Counted from the first letter of the stretch, positions 8,786 through 16,303 are shown. The stretch: 16,372 nucleotides of DNA from Synechococcaceae cyanobacterium RL_1_2 (GCA_012033095.1 JAAUPO010000007.1:1-16372); one strand, 5' to 3'. Notes: a model not told the origin generated them from the letters alone. Made by a program: numbers and translations.

Positions 8786-9636
8786 CTAAATTTGTTTGAT
8801 AATTTGGACATTTTGTTCATCCCCAATATTTATATTGAGTACATCTAATAACTCAGTCCAGTTGCTGGGGGCCGTAGCACGATGGTTATAGATGAGAGTT
8901 ACCGCATCCAACCACAGTCCATAATCTATGGCTAATTGGATTTTTTGATCGATTTTTTGGGCTTGGGTCAGGGGTTGATCGCGATCGATCTCGGCAGATT
9001 GTAATAAAAATTCCTGTTCCCGTTGATTCCATAAATTACTAACATCCATGCCTAGGCTATAACTATTGGGCGTAAAGTTTCCATTACAGGCCACCACAAA
9101 GTTAAGGCGATAGTCTTTAATATTGAGTTCTTTCACTTCGTCGGGGATCTTGACCGAGACGAGGCCGATGCGTTGGGGTAGGGAAATTTTTGTTTGGGCA
9201 ATGCTATCACCCTGGTGCGTAGAAACCTCAAACCAGAGACTAAGATCTCCGGATTCGTTATTCACATACAAAAACACATAGGGACTTTGGGCTGTAACAT
9301 TCGCTTTCTGGCCTGGAATTAATAATTGGACAGATTCAGCGATGGATTGTTTACCGGAATTACAACTTTCTTGATCTCCACGGGTGGAGCCTCCTAAGCT
9401 ACTAGTGGTTTCACTGCGATCGGGGGATTGGGGAAAATTAATTTTTAATCTTTCAACAACTTCGTCAATTTTTAAAGTTTCTTTAGCCCCAAACTAGGCT
9501 CTAATCGTTTAAACCCAGGTGATTGGTTCAACGGCTCAACTTGCCATTGCCCTAAAGGCTGCCCGATGGTTATGGCCGATGGGAGGGCGACCCAACCTAA
9601 TACGGTTAAACCGATACAACGAAAATTAATACCCAT
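8786..9636 (-). CDS. DUF928 family protein with signal peptide (one frameshift)
   Basis: I identify this as a DUF928 protein, a cyanobacterial family of exported proteins of unknown function. The ATG at 9634-9636 follows AAGGAAG. Residues 1-25 are a likely signal peptide (MGINFRCIGLTVLGWVALPS). The frame breaks in the four-base run at 9487-9490; one more base gives LEPSLGAKETLKIDEVVERL and a frame open to the stop at 8786-8788, about 283 residues. The DUF928 hallmarks are an early Cys (residue about 92), VQLLIPGQ, SPYVFLYV, a strand-rich middle (SLWFEV, ISLPQRIGLVSVKIPD) and YRLNFVVACNG with a second Cys. The C-terminal part is helical (AQKIDQKIQLAIDYGLWLDA), ending in a short charged tail. 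The family match rests on remembered pattern and order of motifs. Confidence 0.85.
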
Positions 9637-9738
9637 ATAGTTACTTCCTTAATGACCTAAAGACCTAAACGATGATTTATTAGCTTTGATTACCGATACA
9701 AACCCATGTACTACCATTTAGGAAAAACCATTTCCATC

Positions 9739-9774
9739 AGCCAATATTTAGCCAATTTAGCCAATTTAGCCAAT
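9739..9774. repeat. Short tandem repeat AGCCAATTT, about four units
   Basis: AGCCAATATTT is followed by two exact AGCCAATTT units and AGCCAAT. The array lies in the spacer upstream of the DUF928 gene, about 100 bp before its start. No coding role is possible here. Confidence 0.85.
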
Positions 9775-10011
9775 AGTATTTTAAATAAATATTTATATTG
9801 TTTATATTAAGTATGAATACATAGTTAAGGGACAAATATCCTAGAAAGACTTTAACTCAAGATGTTTAAGCCTAACGGGATTATCCTTACTCGATATTAA
9901 AATATTTTCAGATAGCGGTTTTTAGACATTAGAGGGATAAAGCTTCCCCTTAATCCTCCTTAACAGAGTCAGGGTAGTTTTATTTTACCGATTTAGCTCC
10001 ATAGATCAATG

Positions 10012-10106
10012 ATATAGCAGTCCTAACTAGGTCATGCCAGGAAGATCCTTACTAGACTTGGCTTTCAATGTACTCAATTGCCACAATCTATTTGGAATTG
10101 CTATAT
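10012..10106 (+). repeat. MITE-like element, family 2, copy B
   Basis: This copy runs from ATATAGCAGTCCTAA to GGAATTGCTATAT and has the same interior as copies A and C (GGTCATGCCAGGAAGATCC, TGTACTCAATTGCC). It is nearly identical to copy C over its first 75 bases. Flanking TA bases fit insertion at TA. Confidence 0.9.
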
Positions 10107-10620
10107 ATTTGATTCTTGTCAAGAATGAAGAACCATCTCTAAAATTGTTGCACTAACGAACAAGTAGGCTAAGTAGGCGTTCCAGATGATTTTGCAATTG
10201 CTCTAGAAATCATTATGTAGAAAACCCCCTGGGATTGTTGTGATAATTTGAAAGCTGAAAGTATTGACTGATAAAGTTTATAAGTACCTTGTTTCCTTTT
10301 AAGGGTTTATTCCGTTGCTGCGATCGTGAAAGTTATGGGGTCTAATTGCTCTCCAATGCAGTTTTATTGAGGGGATCAACCCTTCCTTCCTTGATCACTA
10401 CTTTATGGCCATAGCTAATTTGATTGCAGATTGCACCAAAGCGATCGTGGTTAAAACCTTACTAAATAATCTTTTTAACCTGGAGAAAGGTTCTGACACT
10501 TATGGTTATCGCTTTACATCCTAAGCCTCGATCGATCTATTTATCGGTGATTTTAGCCATAGCCTAAACCTAAATCGTTAAGATAAGAGGGTATTCGGTT
10601 TACATTCCCTTTTTTCCCCT
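10107..10620. other. Spacer upstream of the AarF-like gene
   Basis: About 500 bp without a supported gene. A 39-codon frame at 10405-10524 starts with ATG but has no ribosome-binding site and no recognisable sequence. The kinase-gene promoter must lie here; TAAGAT near 10578 is only a weak -10 candidate. Confidence 0.45.
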
Positions 10621-12267
10621 ATGGTTTTTGCCCTCACCCAAAATAGTTCGAGACAACGGGAAATTATTGAAATTTTATTTAGTAATGGCTGGGAATTCAT
10701 GAGGGGCCTACTGACTGGTAGTAAGCCTAACAAACCAGATCTTCCTCCCCCGGCAGTATTACGTAAAATTTTGGTGGAATTAGGCCCTTTCTATGTGAAA
10801 TTTGGTCAATTACTGAGCACTCGCCCTGATCTTTTACCCCCTAAATACATCGAGGCGTTAACGGATCTACAGGCTAATGTGCCTACGGTGGCTTGGCCAG
10901 AAATTTGAGGCGGTACTCCAACGGGAACTCCACAGCCCCCTAGGGGAAATTTTTTCTAAGATCAACCCGGAACCGATCGCAGCAGGTTCCATTGCCCAAA
11001 TCCACCGGGCAACATTAGCGAATGGGGATGAGGTGGCCCTTAAAATCCAGCGGCCAGGTATTGAAAAAATTGTTGATCAAGATATTAGTTTAATTAAAGC
11101 GATCGCGGAATTAGTGGCCCTTACGGACTTTGGCCAGGATTACGACGTTATTGCCCTAGCGGAGGAATTCACCAGTGCAGTAAAGGCAGAGTTAGACTTT
11201 ACCCAGGAAGCCCGTTTTACCGAAAAACTAAAAACAAATCTTGATCAGACCCGATGGTTTGACCCTAACCAAATTGTTATTCCTCGGATTTATTGGCCCA
11301 TCACTAGCCAAAAAATTCTGGGGTTAGAGTGGTTAAATGGGGTACCGATTTTAGAAGGCGATTTAGCTGTCCATGGGTCGGATCTACAAGCAACCCGCAA
11401 TCAAATTACGACTTTATTATTTAGGGCCTTTTTTCAACAATTCTATGTCGATGGCTTTTTCCATGCCGATCCCCATCCGGGCAATATTTTTTATTTAGAT
11501 GATGGTCGGGTGGCCATCATTGATTGTGGTATGGTGGGCCGCCTAGATCCCCGGACTCAAAAATTATTGACGGACATGTTACTCGCAATCGTGGATTTGG
11601 ATGCGAAACGTTGTAGTCAGATCACGTTAGATTTATCGGAGTCCCTCAATATCGATAATTTGATGCGGTTAGAGCGGGACTATGAAAAGCTACTGCGCAA
11701 ATATTACAACCTCAATCTTTCCCAGATTAAATTTAGTCAGGTTTTTATGAAGTACTCCAACTTGCCCGTAACAATCGGATTAAGCTGCCAGGAAATTTAG
11801 GATTGTACGCCAAAAGCCTGGCTAACTTGGAAGGGGTAGCCCGCAGTTTTAACCCCGAAATTAATTTAATTGATGAGTTTAAGCCCCTGACCGTCGATGT
11901 GTTTCGCCGTCAATTATTGGGGGATAACCCCCTCCAGGGCCTATTGCGCATGGCCCTAGATCTCAAGGAATTAACTACTTCTTCCCCCCGGCAATTAGAA
12001 GTGCTCCTCGATCGCGTGACCTCAGAAACGATTCAATGGAATTTGAATGTGGTTGGCCTTGATCGCCTACGCCGAAGCATTGATGATTCCGCTAACCGTT
12101 TATCCTTCAGTATTTTGGTCGGGTCATTAATTTTAGGAGCCGCGATCATTTCCACCGGCACCCAAACGGTACAGTTAACCTGGATTAGTAATATTTTATT
12201 TACGAGTGCTAGCTTTATTAGCCTGTGGTTAATTATTAGTATCCTGCGATCGGGACGTTTGAAGTAA
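10621..12267 (+). CDS. AarF/ABC1/UbiB family atypical kinase (two frameshifts)
   Basis: ABC1-family proteins are membrane-linked atypical kinases or ATPases that support quinone and prenyl-lipid metabolism; cyanobacteria have several. The conserved KFGQ (in [16 protein letters not shown], near residue 60) is the family's N-terminal KxGQ motif. The Ala-rich nucleotide loop [11 protein letters not shown] lies near 120, the invariant Lys in [10 protein letters not shown] near 139, ELDFTQEA near 190, the catalytic [10 protein letters not shown] near 280 and the metal-binding [10 protein letters not shown] near 300, where DCG replaces DFG. Two hydrophobic helices form the C-terminus ([36 protein letters not shown]). 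The frame changes at 10904-10906 (one T too many; removing it gives [12 protein letters not shown]) and at 11765-11767 (one C short; adding it gives [19 protein letters not shown]). Repaired length is about 548 residues, normal for the family. No Shine-Dalgarno sequence precedes the ATG. Confidence 0.94.
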
Positions 12268-12281
12268 ATACTATCTACCAG

Positions 12282-12374
12282 ATAGCAGTCCTAACTAGGT
12301 CATGCCATGAAGATCCTTACTAGACTTGGCCTTCAATGTACTCAATTGCCACAAGCTATTTAGGATTGCTATAT
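12282..12374 (+). repeat. MITE-like element, family 2, copy C
   Basis: This 93-bp copy starts ATAGCAGTCCTAACTAGG and ends TTAGGATTGCTATAT, so AGGATTGCTATAT is the near-reverse of the start. It lies 15 bp after the kinase stop codon and could therefore fold in the 3' end of that mRNA. Confidence 0.9.
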
Positions 12375-12418
12375 CCAATGGTTTTAATCCCAACCCAATT
12401 AATAACAACTACAGACAC

Positions 12419-12536
12419 AGGACTTACGCAAAAATTTCGATTCTGTCCTGGGAACCATGATGTTTGGGGACAATCGTTCAAGCAAGTCCCCTAAATTTGG
12501 TGGATTTAGGGAGCTTGGGGCTTGTGGGTAAGTCCT
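12419..12536 (+). repeat. MITE-like element, family 1, copy 3
   Basis: The element opens AGGACTTACGCAAAAATTTC and closes CTTGTGGGTAAGTCCT. The core CTGTCCTGGGAACCATGATG and CAATCGTTCAAGCAAGTCCC is shared with the other copies. It is the longest copy because of extra bases near the right end. It follows family 2 copy C by 44 bp. Confidence 0.92.
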
Positions 12537-12615
12537 CTTTGTAATTGGTGACTGCCATTGCTAGGGTTCACGATCGCCGGGCATGATCTAGGATGTAACA
12601 CCTTTTTTTTGGATG

Positions 12616-12624
12616 TGCTATATT
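12616..12624 (+). promoter_or_regulatory. Extended -10 promoter of the tiny gene
   Basis: TGC-TATATT matches the extended -10 form TGnTATAAT with one difference. It would start transcription near 12631 and give a leader of about 120 bases before the ATG at 12753. A run of eight T lies just upstream, but no good -35 box is present. Confidence 0.45.
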
Positions 12625-12738
12625 ACTGATGAATTTAGAAATACTAGCCCTAGGTTAGCCATTGCTAATTCACGTCAGAACCTGTTCGCCTACGGGCAAG
12701 ACAGTTTTGACCATTGTTTGATTTCTCATTAATTTTAT

Positions 12739-12748
12739 AGGAGGTGAT
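12739..12748 (+). promoter_or_regulatory. Perfect Shine-Dalgarno sequence
   Basis: AGGAGGTGAT is complementary over ten bases to the canonical 3' end of 16S rRNA (ATCACCTCCT). It ends four bases before the ATG at 12753, with AGGAGG eight bases upstream. Among the genes here it is the longest such match, and most neighbours have weak or no sites. Confidence 0.8.
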
Positions 12749-12752
12749 GCTC

Positions 12753-12824
12753 ATGAGTGATAGTAGTAAAACCATGGGTCTCCTAGTTGTAGTAAGTCGG
12801 CTGTGGGCCGGAGCTGTTCTCTAA
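12753..12824 (+). CDS. Tiny hydrophobic protein, 23 residues (33 if one base is missing)
   Basis: The frame begins MSDSSKTMGLLVVVSRLWAG and stops at 12822-12824 after 23 codons. Its ribosome-binding site is excellent, which is the main reason for believing in it. As read, the hydrophobic part is short and holds an Arg. If one C is missing near 12819-12821 (CTC-TAA read as CTC-CTA), the frame continues AVLLTALILEVKV to a stop at 12851-12853, giving a 33-residue single-helix membrane protein. Such one-base losses appear in most broken genes of this window, so the longer form is reasonable. I do not recognise it as any of the small photosystem or cytochrome b6f subunits I can recall. A hairpin terminator follows at 12935-12989. 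Function is unknown. Confidence 0.5.
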   Translation: MSDSSKTMGLLVVVSRLWAGAVL

Positions 12825-12934
12825 CAGCTTTAATCTTGGAAGTAAAAGTTTAACCATCCATTTCTACTTCCTTGGTTTAGGACTGTCTGAGTTCCTTCCG
12901 GCAGTCTGACTCAAAACTAGAGACCCTAACTAGA

Positions 12935-12989
12935 CCGCCCCTGGTAGCTAGCTCCATCGGAGTTTATTTACCTGGGGCGGATAGTTTTT
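12935..12989 (+). terminator. Strong hairpin followed by T run
   Basis: CCGCCCC-T-GGTA pairs with TACC-T-GGGGCGG, giving eleven base pairs and one T/T mismatch. A small inner hairpin (CTCC-ATC-GGAG) sits in the loop. The stem is followed by ATAG and five T. This is the clearest intrinsic terminator in the window and would end transcription of the tiny gene before the Tab2-like gene. Confidence 0.75.
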
Positions 12990-13066
12990 AGGGCTGATTC
13001 AGGGGAGATTAGATTGATTGTGATATTTTTATTTAGGTATTTAAACTTGCGAATATAGCTGAATTT

Positions 13067-13936
13067 ATGGGCATTACATGGGAACTGGATTTTTATTCAC
13101 GGCCAATAGTGGATGAAAACAAGAAAAAAGTGTGGGAAGTTCTAATTTGTGAAAGTCCAGTTAGTGTTACCCAATCAATGGATCAATTATTTTCTTTTTC
13201 GCGCTTTTGTCCTAGCGATCAAGTTAATTCAGAATTTTTACGGAATGCGATCGCGGATGCCATCCAACAAGCGGGGGTTAAGCCTCAGAAAGTCAGATTT
13301 TTTCGCCGACAGATGAGTAATATGATCACCAAAGGGGTCGAAGATAGTGGTTTAGAAGCTAGCCCTAGTCGTCATACCTACGCGATCGAGCGACTATTAA
13401 CCCAAAGAACCCAAGAGGTTTACCCTAAGGAACCCGGTTATGATCCCAACTTAGAAAAAACGGGCTTTGTGCAATACCCAGATTTAAACTCCATTAATTT
13501 ACCCGATGCTGTCCGGGGAGATCAGGGAGATAAATGGGCGATCGTGGGTCTAGATCGTACCCAACTCCAAGAAATGGAGGAATGGGAGATTGGTTTTAAG
13601 GAAGCTTTTCCCTTCGATTTAATCAGCGACCCAGGCCAAATTAACAATATCCCTGGTTTATTAATGTTTTCTCCCCGGGCTGAGGCTCTGGCTGCCTGGA
13701 TTTCAGGGTTAGAGTTAGCCTTTTTAAGTTTTGAAGATGGCCCCCTACCACGGATTTTATTAGATACCAGTGTCAGCGATCGTTGGAATTTAGTTAATTT
13801 AACGAACGAAGCCACCGTCAAAGAAGGGAAAAGTTTTGCCGAAGCTAAACAGCAAGCCCAGGGGGTACATTTTTTGGCAATTCAAAGTGATTCAGAATCC
13901 GAGCGGTTTGCTGGCTTTTGGCTGCTGAAAGGCTAA
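13067..13936 (+). CDS. Tab2/Atab2-like RNA-binding protein (DUF1092)
   Basis: This 289-residue protein matches the Tab2/Atab2 family. In Chlamydomonas Tab2 binds the psaB mRNA leader and is needed for its translation; Arabidopsis ATAB2 acts in translation for both photosystems. The start is typical: WELDFYSRPIVDENKKKVWE, then LLICES-type strand VLICESP. Other family-like features are KPQKVRFFRRQMSNMI near residues 77-92, YAIERLLTQR (about 106-115), ERTGFVQY-like KTGFVQYPDLN, the central strand KWAIVGLDRTQL and a C-terminus ending FAGFWLLKG. No signal or membrane segment is present, so it should be cytoplasmic. The frame is intact. It lies 81 bp upstream of psb28 on the same strand, but psb28 has its own likely promoter. 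The role in cyanobacteria is inferred from the algal and plant proteins. Confidence 0.92.
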   Translation: MGITWELDFYSRPIVDENKKKVWEVLICESPVSVTQSMDQLFSFSRFCPSDQVNSEFLRNAIADAIQQAGVKPQKVRFFRRQMSNMITKGVEDSGLEASPSRHTYAIERLLTQRTQEVYPKEPGYDPNLEKTGFVQYPDLNSINLPDAVRGDQGDKWAIVGLDRTQLQEMEEWEIGFKEAFPFDLISDPGQINNIPGLLMFSPRAEALAAWISGLELAFLSFEDGPLPRILLDTSVSDRWNLVNLTNEATVKEGKSFAEAKQQAQGVHFLAIQSDSESERFAGFWLLKG

Positions 13937-13940
13937 ATTT

Positions 13941-13969
13941 TTGACAATGCAGATAGTGTAAACTATCTA
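13941..13969 (+). promoter_or_regulatory. psb28 promoter with overlapping inverted repeat
   Basis: TTGACA at 13941-13946 is a consensus -35 box. TATCTA at 13964-13969 follows after exactly 17 bp as a -10 box. A perfect 6-bp inverted repeat, GATAGT-GTAA-ACTATC (13952-13967), fills the spacer and overlaps the -10, where a repressor would block polymerase. Transcription would start near 13976, some 42 bases before the psb28 ATG. Confidence 0.65.
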
Positions 13970-14017
13970 TAACAAAGGATAAAAAATTAATATACTAATA
14001 TTAAGCAGGTAATATTT

Positions 14018-14365
14018 ATGGCTGAGATTCAATTTTCCCCTGGCATTAACGAACCAGTAGTCCCCGATGTCAGGTTAACCCGTTCCCCCGATGGCAAAAG
14101 TGGTACTGCTACGTTTTTGTTCGAACAACCTGAAATTTTAGACCCAGAAAATACCACTGAGGTCACTGGAATGTATATGGTCGATGATGAAATTGGCCAA
14201 CTTAGCACCAGTGATGTGAAGGGTATTTTTGTAAATGGACGTGCTACCCGCATTAAAGCCATGTATGCCATCAAATCCCCTGAAGAATGGGATCGGTTTA
14301 TGCTGTTTATGAACAAGTACGCTGAAGAGCATGGCTTAGGTTTGAGCCGCAGCGAAGAAGACTAA
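14018..14365 (+). CDS. psb28: Photosystem II assembly protein Psb28
   Basis: Psb28 is a small cytoplasmic-side factor that binds photosystem II assembly intermediates, chiefly CP47-containing ones, and is absent from the mature complex. The 115-residue product has the family pattern: AEIQFSPGINEPVVPDVRLT at the start, then SGTATFLFEQP, GMYMVDDEIGQL, the turn KGIFVNGRATRIKAMY and the helix SPEEWDRFMLFMNKYAEEHG, ending in an acidic tail (SRSEED). Length and motifs are complete and the frame is intact. The ATG at 14018 follows AGCAGGTAAT, a moderate ribosome-binding site. The Tab2-like gene directly upstream links the pair to photosystem biogenesis, although psb28 probably has its own promoter in the 81-bp gap. 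Paralogues (Psb28-2) exist in some cyanobacteria; the N-terminus and tail here fit Psb28-1 better. Confidence 0.97.
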   Translation: MAEIQFSPGINEPVVPDVRLTRSPDGKSGTATFLFEQPEILDPENTTEVTGMYMVDDEIGQLSTSDVKGIFVNGRATRIKAMYAIKSPEEWDRFMLFMNKYAEEHGLGLSRSEED

Positions 14366-14436
14366 CCATTCATACTTCCCCTAACCATTGGGGTAATTAT
14401 CAACTCCAAATAAGGTATTAATCCTTAACCTCGGCT

Positions 14437-14460
14437 AGAGCATTAGAGCATTAGGGCATT
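14437..14460. repeat. 8-bp tandem repeat, three units
   Basis: AGAGCATT occurs twice, followed by AGGGCATT. It lies about 70 bp downstream of psb28 and does not overlap a gene. Confidence 0.7.
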
Positions 14461-14606
14461 GTCAAATAATAATTTGGTGGTGCTAAAGCTATAAGGATAT
14501 TGGGAACTGGGATAATTGATTGTCCATCAGTTCAGCCTCCATGATCCCTACAGGTATAGGACTACCAATAATTTGAGGGTTGATCATTCCTAAATTCATC
14601 TCTGTT

Positions 14607-14719
14607 AGGACTTTACGCAAAAGCCCCCTAAATCCCCTAAATTTGGGGGGACTTGCTTGAACGATTGTCCCCAAACATCATGGTTCCCAGGACAGAATCG
14701 AAATTTTTGTGTAAGTCCT
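14607..14719 (-). repeat. MITE-like element, family 1, copy 4
   Basis: This inverted copy opens AGGACTTTACGCAAAAGCCC and closes TTTTTGTGTAAGTCCT. It shares CTTGCTTGAACGATTGTCCC and CAAACATCATGGTTCCCAGG with the other copies. One extra T in the left end breaks the otherwise exact inverted repeat. It lies between psb28 and the mechanosensitive channel gene. Confidence 0.92.
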
Positions 14720-15012
14720 GTCTGTGCACGGGCTATGGAAATTTAAAACCATAACTTTTAACCTTGACGATGCACTAGTGCTTAATGGTGTAAGTTCATG
14801 CTTTAGTTCTCCAATAGCTGTAAATGGGATCAGAGTTTTAATTCTTACTCCTTAGAGGATGGTTGAAAAGCCCCCCTTGCCACCCATTCTGGGAAAAATA
14901 CCCTAGATTTAACCACTGAAGTCCCCCAAATTAAGGGATTTAGGGGGCGACTGAACAACATTTGATACTTTCCTGGCGGTTAAATTATTTTTAAGGTAAA
15001 TGAACCTGATTT
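14720..15012. other. Spacer with a degenerate C/G-rich inverted repeat
   Basis: No gene is seen. At 14921-14955 GTCCCCCAAAT and ATTTAGGGGGCGAC form an imperfect inverted repeat around AAGGG. It resembles the right-hand part of family 1 elements and may be a decayed fragment. The remainder is unremarkable AT-rich DNA. Confidence 0.35.
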
Positions 15013-15070
15013 TGTTGTGTTAGTCCACAACATGAACCGATCTACAGGAGAACGATCGCGTTGTTCTCCT
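15013..15070 (+). promoter_or_regulatory. Two successive hairpins upstream of the channel gene
   Basis: TGTTGTG/CACAACA (15013-15032) is a perfect 7-bp stem with a 6-base loop. AGGAGAAC/GTTCTCCT (15046-15070) is a perfect 8-bp stem with a 9-base loop holding GATCGCG. They lie 13 bases apart and end about 110 bp before the start codon. They could be a leader structure or a terminator-like element; T-rich sequence after the second stem is weak. Confidence 0.4.
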
Positions 15071-15180
15071 TGGATTTTCTAAGGGTAGCCACGGCCATTA
15101 ATCCCTATTTCTGTGGAATTTTTTACCGAATTGGACAATATTCAAGGTAAAGTTACGGGGCAGCATGGAAGAGGTTAATT

Positions 15181-16022
15181 ATGACAAATTCATTGAAGCA
15201 GTTCAGCGGACTGTTTGCACAACTACAAGACGTAGGACTATCCCTGGGATTAAAGCTGGTTGTTGTTGTTTTAATTTTTTTGATTGGTCGTTGGGCTGCT
15301 AAATTTTTACGAAGCTTCGTGAAACGAGCCCTGGGTAAAACCCGCACCGACCCCACCATTGAGGCCTTTGCTAGCAACATGAGTTATTACGCTATCATGG
15401 CGTTTGTGGCGCTGGCAATTTTGGGGCAACTCGGTATTGAAACCACATCCCTCATTGCCCTGATTGGTGCCACGGGTCTCGCGATCGGGTTAGCCCTACA
15501 AGGTTCCTTGGCGAACTTTTCCGCTGGCCTACTATTGATTATTTTTCGTCCGTTTCGGGTGGGGGACTGGATTAGTGCTGGTGGCGTTTCTGGCTACGTT
15601 GAAGATTTGGAATTACTCACTACGATTATCCGCACCCTCGATAACCGCACAGTAATTGTTCCTAATAGCAAACTCACCGATGATAACATTGTTAACTATT
15701 CAACCCTGGGGGTTCTGCGCCTCGACCTGGTGGTTGGGGTCGCCTACAACTCTGACCTGAAACAAGTAAAACAGTAATTAAACAAGTGCTCTCGGAAGAT
15801 GAACGGGTTCTCCCCCAGCCTGAGCCTGTGGTTGGGGTATTGGAATTAGCTGATAGTAGTGTTAATTTTGCGGTGCAGCCCTGGGTCAAAACCGTAGATT
15901 ATAATTCCGTTTCCCTCAGCCTCTACGAAGCCCTTAAGCTGCGCTTCGATGAATGTAATATTACGATTCCCTTTCCCCAGCGAGATCTCCATGTGTATGG
16001 CATGGCCAAGGAACTGCCCTAG
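15181..16022 (+). CDS. Small mechanosensitive ion channel, MscS family (one frameshift)
   Basis: MscS channels open under membrane tension and release solutes during osmotic downshock. The ATG at 15181 follows GAAGAGG. Three membrane helices are seen: residues about 21-40 (LGLKLVVVVLIFLIGRWAA), 68-85 (MSYYAIMAFVALAILGQL) and the pore helix about 92-120 (SLIALIGATGLAIGLALQGS, then LANFSAGLLLI), with the Gly/Ala packing typical of TM3. The beta domain follows: FRPFRVGDWISAGGVSGYVEDL, TTIIRTLDNRTVIVPNSKL and NIVNYS. The frame breaks at the four-A run 15768-15771; a fifth A gives DLKQVKTVIKQVLSEDERVL and the C-terminal alpha/beta domain, which ends with PFPQRDLHVYG. Repaired length is about 280 residues, close to E. 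coli MscS (286). Without the repair, the protein would lose its C-terminal domain. Confidence 0.95.
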
Positions 16023-16097
16023 GATTTGGGTGGGCTGATGCTAATAGTTCAGAGCGATCGCTGTGCCTAGTGCAAAAAAGTTTACTGTTATAGGACT

Positions 16098-16118
16098 TTA
16101 ACCTTTTTTTGAGGTTAA
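16098..16118 (+). terminator. Hairpin after the channel gene
   Basis: TTAACCT and AGGTTAA form a perfect 7-bp stem around a loop of six T and one G, 76 bp downstream of the channel stop. The T run is in the loop and not after the stem, so termination is uncertain. It recalls the T-loop inverted repeat at 5522-5549. Confidence 0.35.
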
Positions 16119-16186
16119 CCAAACCAAAAATGTTGCAGAGTAAAGGAGATAGGTCAAAGGGGTTAAAATTTCCCGAACCTAATATC

Positions 16187-16279
16187 TATAGTCAATTTAA
16201 TTTAGTATGGGGTGGCTGTTCCTCTCAATGGAATGTTTTCAGATCTATTTGTTTCCCCTAATTATTTAAAAAGACTATA
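16187..16279 (+). repeat. MITE-like element, family 3, copy 2
   Basis: The 93-bp element is bounded by TATAGTCAATTTAATTTA and AAAAAGACTATA. It aligns with the reverse complement of 5676-5767 along its length. The ends are short inverted repeats (TATAGTC/GACTATA), with TA at both tips. No coding frame is present. Confidence 0.75.
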
Positions 16280-16303
16280 TCAACATATCTATCAAACATT
16301 CAT

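Noticed and set aside
10405..10524. 39-codon frame (MAIANLIADCTK start) upstream of the kinase
   Set aside because: No ribosome-binding site, no recognised sequence, and no terminator or promoter that would make it a unit.
13522..13821. Open frame of 99 codons on the minus strand
   Set aside because: It is antisense to the intact Tab2-like gene and has no start signal.
14029..14332. Two minus-strand frames across psb28
   Set aside because: Both are antisense to a complete, well-recognised psb28 gene.
14378..14393. CCCC-N8-GGGG after psb28 as a terminator
   Set aside because: The stem is only four base pairs and no T run follows, so it is too weak to call.
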